Assembly (NCBI GenBank): GCA_948971535.1
Contig: CARFEX010000008.1
Coordinates: forward strand, 1-15,777
Length of the DNA stretch: 15,777 nucleotides
Reading direction: 5' to 3'
From: an uncultured Eubacteriales bacterium
GTDB lineage: Bacteria; Bacillota; Clostridia; Christensenellales; UBA1242
In this document: piece after piece, positions 1 to 13,200 of the stretch
How the letters are laid out: each line of letters begins with the position of its first letter
How positions within the stretch are numbered: the stretch's first letter is position 1
Made by a program: the position numbers and the translations under genes
Notes under the pieces: generated by a model
The model's input: the letters and a program-made list of their open reading frames with translations, nothing else
Database searches by the model: none
Told to the model about the DNA's origin: nothing

Positions 1-1235
1 AATCCAGATGCATCAAACTCTATTTCGTTCTGATATTTAAATTTAATTTTACAAGTAAAATTATTTTCACTATTATTTATCGCTTTTGATAAATCAGCTA
101 ATATCGAAAAGATTATTTTTATTGTAGTATCTTTATCTTCTTTCGAAGGAGGTATTATGTCCAATACATGACAATCTACTTCCTCTCCACAAAACATTGC
201 ATTTTCTATACTATAAAATTTCTTATCATATACCCCATAGTCAAAGCATTTTAAGTCAACAGTATAAATATTCGTTCCTGCAGAAAATACTCTGCTACTA
301 TTATCCTCATTTACTAAATAATAATTCTTTCCTGCTATAGATTTCATTTTTGAATCGTCTGCAGTCTTTGTGTTTCTAGTATTTGATTTTTTATTATATA
401 TTGTGTCTTTATTCAATTTAGAATCAAGAGTTTTTTCAGTCAAATATCCTTTTTCCATTTGTTCGATTAAAGACGTATATTGGGGCTTATCTTTCATATT
501 AAGATATAATAATTCTTGCCTAAATGCCAATCCAGCTATACCAAAAGTATATCCTCCACATTCAGCAGCAAAATTAACATAATATTGATAAGGCAATTTG
601 AACAAATAGTTCACTCCTATACCATATTTATCAACTGCCATTTGATTTATTTCTTTGGCTGGATCAAAAGTTATATCATACTTTGAGTTTACTTTATCAT
701 TTTCAAAATATACTCTTCCCATATTAGGCAAGAACATAATATCAAAATTCTTATTAGTATGATCATGACCATCACCTGATCCATTGGCTGTTGCTGCATA
801 ATCGTTTATACCAGTATATGCATCTTCTTTGCTAAATTTATCTGAAAGTCTTATTTTATAATTAGTTACTCGCAATGTATCGTCGTTATCCTTAGGCGAA
901 CGATTATCAGTATCATCTTGTTGTAATGCTAAAACATTATCATTAAAATTACCCAACTCATAAGTTCCTAAATCCTGAGGTTCATTAAACATAAATCCAT
1001 TGTTATTCACTTTAGCAACAGAGTCATTATTACTGCACTCTATACTTCCAACATAACCTATTCCAAAAGCTTGAACATTTTTTGTACCTATCAATGAGAA
1101 TGTAACTTTAAAATGTTGAATTAAATTATCAGACTTAAGGTGTACATCATGTTTTCCAACTTTCATATGTGTGGTCTTTTTACCAATAAAAGTATACTTA
1201 TCTGAAGCACCTGTTACAGCTTCACTTGTAACTTC
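1..1235 (-). other. Unique C-terminal region of the giant lipoprotein, incomplete
   Basis: Residues about 4791 to beyond 5201 have no GLUG motif and a different character. The region is more charged (an Asp/Asn-rich stretch at 4897-4909), has a Gly-Asp-His cluster 'GSGDGHDH' at 4942-4949, and has six Cys in about 410 residues, against roughly 20 in the preceding 4,790. Segments such as 'YYVNFAAECGGYTFGIAGLAF' and 'LIEQMEKGYLTEKTL' look like a mixed alpha/beta globular domain. No family was recognised. Being farthest from the lipid anchor, it may be the exposed functional tip, which is inference. Confidence 0.55.
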
Positions 1236-4200
1236 TACACCAGGATTAACACCTAAAGCTTCGATTGAGCCTTCGTTAAAACAGTTTTCAATTGAACCTG
1301 AGACTCCTTTGCCTATTATTCCACCAGCATAGGAAACTTTTCCATTACCAACTGATTTATTTCCTGCTTTTACAATGCCTGAATTGTAAGAGTCTCTTAT
1401 AGAAAGTCCACCTTCACTTCTACCTACAAGTCCACCCGAATAGTAATATTTGCTTTCATTTGTTGTATAGCCTGAAATTACTGACCCTGCATTATATGAA
1501 TTTGTAATGATAATATCTGAAGTATTCTGAGATGGCACATATCCGATAAGTCCACCAGCTATATTACCATCGTTAGTTCCTTCATTATCGATATTGCCAT
1601 AATTTGCACAGTATGATAGTGTAACACTTCCTGTTGCATATCCAATAAATCCACCAATATACTCTGTCGCACCTTTTACATGAATCATGTTTGTGATTGC
1701 GCTCATTGTATTGCCACTTCCAGAAACCATATTAACAATTCCGCCACCTCCGCCACCATTAGTAACATTGTTTCTAAATCCAGAGAATGTCATATTTGAT
1801 AATGTTACATTACCTGTTATAGAAGTCGCAAGTGATGGGCCTTGTAAATCTCCGTCATTATTGTCATTTGTTACACGCAAGTTTCTAATAATTTTCTTAT
1901 TATTTTCATCGTTTCCTTTCAAAGATTTAAACAATGTTGTTTGGAAGTTATGGATAGTTTTTCCATTTCCGTCCAGTTCGTTTGCGCCGAGAGAAAGAGT
2001 TGTTCCTTTATTCAATGCTGTTCTTAAATAATCAATATCATTTAAAAGAACATAGTTTGAGTATTTTGCACCTGACGTTCCAATCATTTTATTGAATACT
2101 GATGCATTAGGAATTCCGTAAGAATAATCACTTTGATTATTGTCTTTTACTTTATAAGTATCTTCTACTGAAAGTTGAGTGTAAATATATTCAGTCACAC
2201 CACGAGTTTTATCGCTGTTAGTTTCATCTTCCACTCTACTATATAGTGAAGATGGAGCTAGGTACTTAAACATATATCTAACTGGATAGCCATAGTTGAA
2301 GAGATTATTTTCTTGTTTCCAACCATTGTTACTAATTACTTTTGATATTTCACTAAATGCTTTTCCGTTACCAACATTTACACCTTCTACTGCACTATTG
2401 TCATAACAAGAATTTTTTAATTTAGCACTTCCAAATACTGTAAGACTGTTTTTATCAGCATGACTAATATCTTTATCTGCTGTAGTATGGTCATTCCAGT
2501 CTAGGCTTGTGTAAGTATAACTGTTCTTGATATTAAATGCACCTTGAGAAAATGCTGAAAGGTTTGCATCTATATATGATGTTACTCTTCCGCCAGCAAA
2601 GCTATTATAAATATCTACATTGCCAGAAGTTTTTGTTCCTACAAATGCTGATGCTGTACCTTTATCACCTTCCCAAGCCTTTGTAGTAGAATCTTGAGTT
2701 TGTCCGCCTGCTCTATAGAGAATATTTGCTACAGAGTAACTATTGCGAACAGTTGCATTGCCATCAAAGTTTGCTACAAGTCCTGCTACATTTGATGTTA
2801 TATTTTCGCCTGTTACATTTTCAACTTCAATATTTCCACTAATACCTACTGCGTAGATGTGTCCGCCTGAAACTGTGCCAACAAGTCCGCCTACATTTTG
2901 ATTAACTTCTTCATTTACAACTGCTGTCATATTAACTGCCAAGTTGAGTGATGAAACATAGGAATATCCACTTATTTTTTCAATAAAGCTTGATTCCAAG
3001 TTTTCAGCTGTTACACTATGGCTATCACCGATGATAGCTATATTTTTTAATTCTATTTGTGATAAGCTTGAATTAGCTAAACTTAAGTCACTACTAAATA
3101 CCGCATAAAACACACCATTTTCTGGGTATTTGATGATTTTATCATTAAGCTTAAGTGTTTTATTTTCTTCATTATCGTCCTTTTTGTATTCAAATTGAGA
3201 TGAAGTATTAATGTACTCTGGGCTAAGTTTGTGTCCAGTGTCAAAAGTACCACCAACTGCGCTTTTGATTTTTTCTATCATCTTATATTCGCTAACACTT
3301 TCTTCTGAAATATCTTTATAGCCTTTTGAATAATAACCTATATAAGCTGAAGCATAGCCTACATCAGTAGCAAAGTCATCTGAACAAAGTGCTACCCCAT
3401 GGTTATAATAGTTGTTAGCTTTGTTTATAAGTTCAGATGCGTTTGCCTTTGTGCCAAACATAGCATTTATATCGCCATCATCTTGAACTACTTGTTTTGA
3501 ATTAAATGTAACTAAACTATAATTGTTTGTTATTGTAGAATTGTTTGGAGAATCAGTACTGATATTATCAGGACTATTTAAGAGTCCAAAAACACCACCA
3601 AAGGTTATTGCAGCAGTTATATTATCAGCAACATAAACATCACCATAGTTATAGTTATCTTGAATAATTAATTTTGTATCAACGCAATTAATATAACCGA
3701 TTGTTCCACCAATATAAGTTTTACCATTAAGAACTCTTATTGTTCCGCCAAAAGCTGTTTTTTGAATATTGATATTTGTATCAGAATAACCTATAATTCC
3801 TCCCAAGTAAGCTGTAGTTGTATTAGAGAAGATATGACCTGTATACTTAATTAAGTTACCTATATTGTCTACACCTTCAACACTTGCCGTTTTACTCTTT
3901 CCAACAAGACCTCCGATATACATTACATCTTCTTGTGTAGTCGTAGCTCTACTACTTTTTAAAGTTTCAACATAATATGAATCTGTTACATTAAAGTTTC
4001 CGCTAATAGATATATTATTTTCTGATTGGCCTACAAGTCCACCAACATAGGCATTTTTGGTTGCAAATACATGAAGATTGATGTTATCTTGACTTTCAGG
4101 TCTAGTAAAATCGGTTAATATTTTTGAAATATTTGCACTTAAAGTTTTACCAATTAAGCCACCATAGTAAACACTTTCTGAAACTATTATTTTATCAGTG

Positions 4201-7200
4201 TCTGACAAGAAGGTAGGGTTAACTTTTAAATTATCTAAATTTAACACTCCTTTTTCTCTTTCTGAAGAATATACTTCGGAACCTTTTGTCATTGTATTAT
4301 AAGCTTTTATATCAATCACAGAAACAGAATTTTTTGACTCGCCAACAAGACCACCAAAATACAGGTTTTTCATATTGGCACCATCGACTTCTGCTATATG
4401 AAGATTGTTTTTAACTAAAGCTCCTGACTGACTGCTCATCAAACTTACATTTGACACATGATTATTTTCGCCGTCAACTCCTATAGTTCCAATAAGTCCA
4501 CCAATGCAAATGTTGGAAGAAGTATTGTTTGAAATTTCAATATTATTTTTAGTGTTTGTTCCGATATTTGAAATAACTTCACTACCATTGAAAGTACCTA
4601 TCATTCCACCAAGCACAATATTTTCAAATCCTCCTGAAACAGCCATTTTATAGTTGCCTGTATCATTGAGCATAACTCTGAAAGCTTGTGGTGCTGTGTT
4701 TGAAGTACTATCACCTCTACTTTCAACCAATCCAAAATAAGCACCTGCATTTAATTTTCCGCATTCGTTTGGATTATTAGCTATATTAAATATTGTTGTA
4801 CCTTCTTTGAAATCAAAGTTAATATTTGAAACATTGGTTTTGTGAATAGTGCTTGTTTGTTCTGCATGACCTGCTATCAAACCAACATTCATTGAAGTTT
4901 CATTATCGCTATCTCGATTTTCTGAATTATTTGTTGTTCCACCTACTCCTTGACCATTAATAGTAAGAAGTGTAGTGCTGACATCAGAAGATATTGTAAT
5001 GCCTTCAACATTTGTATTTTGCATAGTAGAAGCTAAAATACCAAAATTATTTCCAGTTTGACCAGAACCATTATTTCCTAATTGTAAAGCACCAGTAATA
5101 TGAATTTTAAGATTTGAGAAATTATTTTCAATAGCTTGGCCATTTACAAATGCACCATTAAAGCCATTGTTTGCTGCAAATAAAGTGTTAGTTTCATTCT
5201 TGCTAGGAGCAAACTTAATATTAAGGTTTGTAATATTAGCACCAGCACCTAGATTTTCAAACATTGGTTTGTCTAAAATTAAGCTAATTTTTGAGTTTTC
5301 AATTCCTGTTAAAGTACCAGCAAAGTTTGATATATCTAGTTCTTTTCCTCTCAAGTCAACATCTCTAACATCAGTGCTGTCTGGAGACTGCTCATTAACA
5401 GCGCCTCTGACTGTAACGTGAACATCAGGATTGTTTTTCATAATCTTGAGAATTGAGTCAATATTGAAAGTATCAAGATAGAGTGTATTATTTTTTAAGT
5501 CTGCATAACGAATTGTAGGATAAAGACTATCAAGGTCATGTAACCAATTATCGTTATCCCAAACGTTTGATTTAAGGAAAGCTGACTGAGTATAGTTTCT
5601 ACCAACCTTAATATCTGTATAAGTATAAGGCGACTGTATTTCAAATACTGGTGATTTATCACCTTCAACTTTGCTATTAAGCCAGTCACTCAAAGCTTTG
5701 TCTGGTGTCATATTTGCATAGATTTTGTTCTTTCCTCTCATGTAGTACTGGAATGCACCTATTGTTTCTCTATGAACAGCATCTTGTTGACCATTGTCAG
5801 TAAAGCTAAGTTCAGTCATGATATTGAAAGAATAATAATTCTTTCCTTCTTGAGCTCCATTACCATAAGCTCCAATAAATGAAAATACATTGATTTTTTC
5901 AGAACTTAAATTGCCTGAGTTAGCATTTTCTGTACCATAAATTCCAAGTTCAATGTCCGAATATGCTCTACCCTCATGATAATTGTAAAGTGAGAAATAG
6001 TTGACACTATTTGTAACATAGAACATAACTTCGCTTGGAGTCTCAATAATACCTACTAGTCCACCAGCTGAGTATCTATCGCTAGTATTTATTCTAGCCT
6101 TTGCTCTAACATCTCCACTTGAATAAACCTCATTAAGAAGGTATCTTGTAGAAATATTTTTGTCTCCTCCAATATTTACTGTATAAGGATTGATATTCTT
6201 GTTATCTATCTTTATTCCACCGATAAGTCCACCAGCAAACTCTGCATCAAGTCCGATGACATTGATATCAGAATATGAATTGAATAGAGCCCCACTGCTA
6301 GCAAGACCAACTAATCCGCCAATATACTTTTGAGAATATCTACTAGTTGAACGATATGAGAAGATATCCAATGCGCCTCTCTCTACAGTAGTATTACCTT
6401 TTGCATAATACTCACTCAAGTTGCTATTAATACTTGTTTGAATGTCTTTAGTATGAGTTGCAACAAGTTGAGATAATGAGCCAAAAGATTGACCTATAAT
6501 TCCGCCTGCATAAAGACTAGTCGCAAGGATATATGTGTTATTTGAATTTGAAGTTCCTGATACTTCAAGCTGTGCATCACGAACATGAGTTTTGCTACCA
6601 GTTAAGCCAAATAATCCACCTGCAACACCTGCCTGAACAAATATTGAACCAGAAGTTCTTACACTAGTTATGTTAAAGCCAAGTCCTGAAGAAGATTGTG
6701 AACTATCTCCTGTTTTAACTTTGCCACTTTGTGTTTGATAATCGATGTTAGAATAATATCCATTGAGCTGTTCTGGTCTAAACATGTCAGCATAACCTAT
6801 CACAGAACCTGCAAAAGATTGATTTGCTACAAGAGCCATAATTTCATTTATTTGAGTTTGGTTTTTATCTGAAATTAATCCTCTTAGACCGTTGTTCAAA
6901 GTATTTCTAAATGAGATAAGACTTTCTGCTGTCAAAGTTGTAGGTTGATATTTGTCTGCGATTATTTTTCCGCCCTCTATACTGATATTTGAAATTTCAT
7001 TGTTTTTGAATGCAAAACCAATAAGTCCGCCTACCATATTAAGTCCTTCAACTTGTGAGCCATCATTAAATCTTACAGAAACATTTGTGATTATTGAGTC
7101 ACTCACATATCCAGCCAAAGCTCCAACTACTGAAGCTTTGTTGTTTACTACATTGCTTGCAGTAAGATTTAAATTAAGTATCATTGGAGTTAAAGATGTA

Positions 7201-10200
7201 GCATGTAAATAATTATTGTATTCATCTTCAATATCCACTTCAAGTTTACTATTTTTTTCAATACTTGAAAATAGTCCATAAGAGAACACCCTTTCTCCAC
7301 TAGTAATTTCGAGATTTGAAATTGTAAAGCCATTTCCATAAAGTATACCAGTAAATGTTTTTGAAGATGATGGCAACAACAGCTCATCTTCACCCTCACC
7401 CAAAAGTTCATGAAGGTCGATATCTGAAACCAAGCGATATACACCTGAAATTTGGTTATTTTTCAAGTATTTTGCAATCGATGTTGATTTTGTTGTACCT
7501 GTGACAGCTTTAAATTCTTGAGCATTTCTAATAATAATTGGGTTTACAACAGTACCATAAGCAGAATTGATTTTTCCGCCTTGTATATAAAGTCTTGCAT
7601 AAGGCAAGTTGTATGTTTCAATGTCTGTTGTTTCATCTTTTTCAATTACATTATAATATCTATGAGAAATTGTTAGCAATTCTGTTTCAACAAGTTTTAT
7701 GCCTTCTGCGGTCATCTTCCAAATAGACTGATTGTCTTTGTTACTGATAGAGAAACCATAGAAATTGTCTGCTATACTAACATTTTTAAGTTGACCTGCA
7801 CCTGTATGATAATTTGATTCAGTTGACTGGTCACTATTTTCATTTGTTACAAATTCGCTGTTATAATAATAACAATTTTCATATCTGCCATCTCTAGTCA
7901 TAAGATTGCCATTAGCATCTACACCAGAGAAGTTCATTTGTGAATATTTTAGGTTTTCTATTTGAGAAGCTGAATAACAGTTTTTAAGTAGGCCGTCATT
8001 GATATATACAAAACCTGATGCTAAGAAAGAAGATGTTTCTTCCTCTTGATTTGATATAAGTATATTTGAATAACTATCTTGAATGACACCATTTTCGGTA
8101 TTACTATATACAAAACCTGCTACAATACCTAATTTTGATTTAATTGAAGAGTCCACTCTAGTATAAGCATCATGACCATCAATATCAAGTTTTACGCCTT
8201 CTATATAAGAGGTTATAATTTTCCCAGTATTAGAAAGTGCAAAACCTGCAGTATTTAAACTAGAAAGATTTGATTGATTTTCAATGCCAATATTCTTTGC
8301 ATGTGATGCTGAAATAGAGCCGTTGTTATTGAGAACAAAGCCACTAATATCGCCTTGGGCTATAACATTAAAGTTTTCATTTTGATACTCACGAGTATAG
8401 ACAAGATTGCCGTCACGGTCTCTTGTGGTATCTATAATATTAACACTATCGTCACCAACAAATGAGTTTGTTATGCTCGCTCCATTTTCATTATCAAGTA
8501 CAAATCCTGCAACTCTAGATGTCCATTTTGAGCCTGGTGCTATATATTGAGGTGTTCCTGTACCGATACCTTTTACATAAGTCACCTTAATTCCATACTT
8601 AGTATCAGAATTATAAGAACCTTGATTATCAAATGTAACAACTCCACAATTTGTAATAATTCCCGAGTTAGCTATTGCAAAGCCAGCCACATTTATACTT
8701 GTATACTCTTCAATGTCAACTAGGATTTGACCTGCTTCAAAAATATTTACAATAATATTTTTTAAAGTAGTATTGCTTTTAACCTTATTAAATAAAGCCA
8801 AATTAAGAGTTGTAGTATTTTGAGGGCGTACATTAAAACTCTCTATAGTAATTGAATATCCGTTCCCATCAAAACTATCAATCTTTGTAGTATCAAAAGG
8901 TGTATAGTTTGTAAGAACTAGATTGTTCATAAGAATATAGTTTTCGGCTTCCCCTGCCTCTTTTATTGCAAGGAAATCTTCCTCTGTTTTAATAACCTTT
9001 GGAGCATCTTCATCGGTATACTCAGTAACATTTACGTTGAACTCTTTTATATAGTCATATATAGTTCCAGCAAGATTTACTACTGTTTTAACTCTCATTC
9101 TTATTGGAGCGGCTTCTTCAGTTGTATTAAGCCCTCTAAATACAAGAGGTTTAATATATTCGTCTGAAAGTTCTCCGCCTGAGATAGCCACCTTGTCATA
9201 AGGGTTCATATAAGTTTGGTTTTCAGACGCATATATACTATTCCATTGTCCTGACTCTGTGTTATAGAATTCCACTCTGTCACGTAGTGCTATAGGCCTT
9301 CCATCTTTGTCACAATTTATAGTATAATTATAAGCTGAATTAGATAGATTTAAGTAACCTTTTGAAGCGAGTTCATCTCTTTTTTCTTCCAAGTCTTTCA
9401 CTGCATTTATACTCTCACTATCACTAGTATCGTATGAATATACATCTGGCATAAAATTGTAGTTTAAAACAAAAGCTTCTTCAAGTCCTACATGAGTAGT
9501 GAAATTATCATCTTCAGAACCAAATATATTGATATTATCTTTGTCTATACGTAAGTCAACAACTCTGACAATAGCTTTTGCTTCTTTCACCTGAGTTACA
9601 TTGCTTTCTTTCTTTGTTACTTTAACAATAACTTCAAGTGGACTATCATCCTTTGTTTTAGCATTTACATCAGCTTTAAGATAAAATTCATAATATTTTC
9701 TAAGTTTATCTTGGTTTTCTACTAATACTGCATTAGACCTTGTTATACCATCTTCAGCATTTTCAATAGTGACATTTGATAAGTCAACTTGCTCATTGGC
9801 ATCAATAACTATCTGCACTTTTGCTGTTTCACCTTTAGCGATAAAGGTATCTGTCAAACCATTTACTGTAACTTGTGCATTTTGTAAATAGCTTACCGTT
9901 AAATAATAATTTACTGAACCTATAGGCTCTGCCTTGCTATTTGTAAAGAATTTGATAGTAATAACAATATCTTCATTTTTTTCAATAGCTTCATCAGCTG
10001 AAATTCTGAAATAAAGATTTCCATTCTGCTTGTTTTTTGTATCAGCCGTTGGAGTTACACGCATATGAGAAATATCTGTTTCTACTGGAGTATCCAAATC
10101 TCTAATATATTCAATATCTACTTCATTTTTCGCTTTTACTGCCTTCAAATAGCTTAAACGAAGTGCATTTGGCACACCTGCCCCACTGTAGTCCAAAGTC

Positions 10201-13200
10201 ATATAATCATAGTAAGCAAAGTTTGGATTTACATTTACCTTAAGCACTGAACTTTGCCCAGGCGCAATAGTACTTACATTTCTTTCACTTGTTGTATAGT
10301 GAATTGCATTTTCACCGCTTGGATAATAAGAGTCTTTAATTACATAATTGCTTATATCAAGATTAGTGAACTGTTGAGTAGTAAGAGCAAGGTCAAATTC
10401 TTCACTGACATTTTCTGTTTGAGTTTTCAATACAACATTATATTCTTGGTCAAAAGAAACTTGAGTTTTGTATTCTTGAGCTACTGAGAAAACAAAGTCA
10501 TATTCAAAATTGTAAAGATTTGTTTTTTCATCAAACGTTCTCTTCCAATCGGCTTGAACTGAAATTCTTTTACTTTGGTTATATGAATAAGTATAGGTCT
10601 GCGAACCACTTTCTGCATCTGAATTTAAGTTTGTGCTTTCATTTGCTTGCAACTTTGTTCCTTCAAAAGTGATTTCTGGAAGTAGTCTGTCATCACTCTT
10701 ACTTGAAGTCATAACAGCTTTGAGATAACCTGAAGTTGAAGGTGTCATACTAACCTTGTCAGCAGAGCCTACTATTTTAATAGTTCCATCAAAAGGTTCT
10801 ATAGAAATTTCTTTTGCAAACATTTCTTTAAGTTTTTGGTTTAACTCATCTAGTCCTGAGCTAGTTAAATAAGGAACAGCAGATAGTTTGGTATTAACTG
10901 AATTCTGCCCAGCTGAAATAATGACTGTGTTATTTCCGCTTGTTTGATATTCAACTTTTTCACCAACTTGGCTAGAAAGATTTGTTGAATACGAAACTGT
11001 TAAATCTCTATTTTCTACAAAGTTAAAAGTATTTGCTTGATTACCAAGAGTTATTCTAGATTTTGAATAGCCATATTCTATAACGCTATCCTTTCCTCTT
11101 TGAAGCGGATAGTTTTCTCCAATTTCAATAGTAGTGCCAGCAAATGTGCGATAAGCCTTTAATGATGAAATTGTGTTTAATACTTTTACTGATATAGTTC
11201 TATTTTTTGAAAAATCATGTTTAGAATAAACTGAAAGTGTTACTTCGCCAATTCCATTTACCTTTAACTGATTTCCGTTAACAGAAATTACAGAGGCATT
11301 ATCACTTAAAACAACTATTTTTTCTGAACCTACATTATTGTTTTTAAATAAATCACTTACGTTAATAGTATTAAATCTATCTAATTCAATTTTTTCACTA
11401 GAAGATAATGTAGTATTTGTCTGAACATCAAAATAGAAGATTATTGCGGCATCATCACCCAAAGAAAGTGATTTGTATAATTCACTCTTGCCATTATCAA
11501 ATTTTTCTGAAAGCTCTTGCAAAGCATAAGCATCAATATTTAAAACAGCTTCATCTTGATAAACATCTTTTAAATGTGCATTATCTTTTCCATTGACATA
11601 TACCTTAAATCCATCGTCACTAGGAAAGAGAAAATCACTATCTTTTTTGTTTAAATAATTTACTTTGTATTCATTGTCTTGATAATAAGCTGTATATGAG
11701 CTATTTATTGTTCCAGTTCCATTACCAATAGGGTTTTCTTCATTTACCACAGCGAAGCTTTTGTTTATAGTCACATTTCCAGTGCGAACAGCATCTTCAC
11801 TTACGATTGCACCTACAATAGCACCTATTTTTGAACCAAATAAAACCTTTGAAGTATTGTCATTTTGTAAAGCATAATTATAAGCAAAAGAGTTTTCAAT
11901 TCTACTACCTAAATTTGCAAGACCTACAAGTGCACCTACATTGCCTGAACTTGTGAAAGTATTTGTTCCACCTTCAAAAGAATAAAATTCTACACGAGAA
12001 CTCTTAATTGTTCCATTGTTTATTCCAGCAAGACCGCCAACATCTATACCATTATTGATTTGAAGACCTAGCACTCTAAGGTTTTCTATCTCACCATTGT
12101 TTGTTCCAACAGCACCATTTCCTGTAAGTACACTACAACTATAAGAATTATTTTTTACATTAACATCGATTGTAACATTTGAAAGTCTACCATTATTTGT
12201 ATCTACGATAAAACCTTCACTATTGACATTACCTGCAAAACTGATATCTTTGATTGTACCATTATTAATACTTGCAAAGTTGTTATTGTCAAGAATAACC
12301 GTAACATTTTCGTTATACCCCATAATTCCGCCATTAAACTCGTTAAGTTTAACGTAAGTTTCATTAAGGGCGATATTGTTCATTACAACATAATATTTAT
12401 CTTTTTGAATTGCATTAAATTGATTTGCATTGTATATCCTATAAGCTTGGTCAAAGTTTGCACCATTTGCAACAGTTACTTTTATTTTTACAATTAAATC
12501 TTTCAAGTAAACATTTTTTTGACTGTTGTTTACAAAGTAAGCATTGTCCATAAGAATGTCATAGCCAGTTTTGCCATTTTCTACAATTATACCCAATTGA
12601 CTTAATGCTAATGATTGTTCGTCATTATTTCCGCCAACATAATATTTGATTTCACCGTCATAAATAGCATCTTCTGGTAAAACATAAAGATATCCAGAAT
12701 TTCCTGCCTTGGCTTTAAGCTGAACAAGACCGTTACTTTCTAATTGTGTAAAAGATAGATAATCGTTTTCAATACCCAAATTGTTAGTTAAATAATATCT
12801 GAGTTTGTTATTCTTTGCATTTGTTGGAGTTGTTGAGAATATCAAAACTTTTGGCTCATCTGCGACACCCTCATCGCTAAGTTCAAAATAAATACCATCT
12901 TTGTTCTCATTAGACCAAACTACATTTTCTATTCTGTCAGCATTGATTATCTTAATATTAAGTGTGTTTGCTAGATAAAGGTATTTATGGTTTTCATCAT
13001 ACTGATAAGCTATTGTCAAATCTTTTGAAAGGAAAGAGGCTCCTTTTGTATCCTGACCTACAATATCAAATGTCATATAAGTAGGTTGAATATCAATATG
13101 TTCAATAGCAAAGCTCTTATCTGCGAAAGTGACTTGCTCTAAATTGTCAGGAGTAAGTTCTTCTCCGCCAAGAATAAATCTAAAATATTTCAAATCTCTG

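Noticed and set aside
370..582. Plus-strand ORF with a hydrophobic start
   Set aside because: It is antisense to the C-terminal region of the giant gene; the apparent membrane segment comes from complementing Lys/Asn-rich codons.
1687..2031. Plus-strand ORF with a proline run (PPPPPP)
   Set aside because: It is the complement of the Gly6 run in the real minus-strand frame; no ribosome site or family signal.
5495..5689. Minus-strand 64-codon ORF in another frame
   Set aside because: It is out of frame with, and inside, the giant gene; the covered part encodes the clear W...YP exit of module C in the real frame.
1309..7130. Recurring ccnacaagnccnccn motifs suggesting a CRISPR or DNA repeat array
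   Set aside because: The spacing is irregular, copies are imperfect, and every copy sits in the same codon phase encoding a GLUG core; this is protein repeat, not CRISPR.
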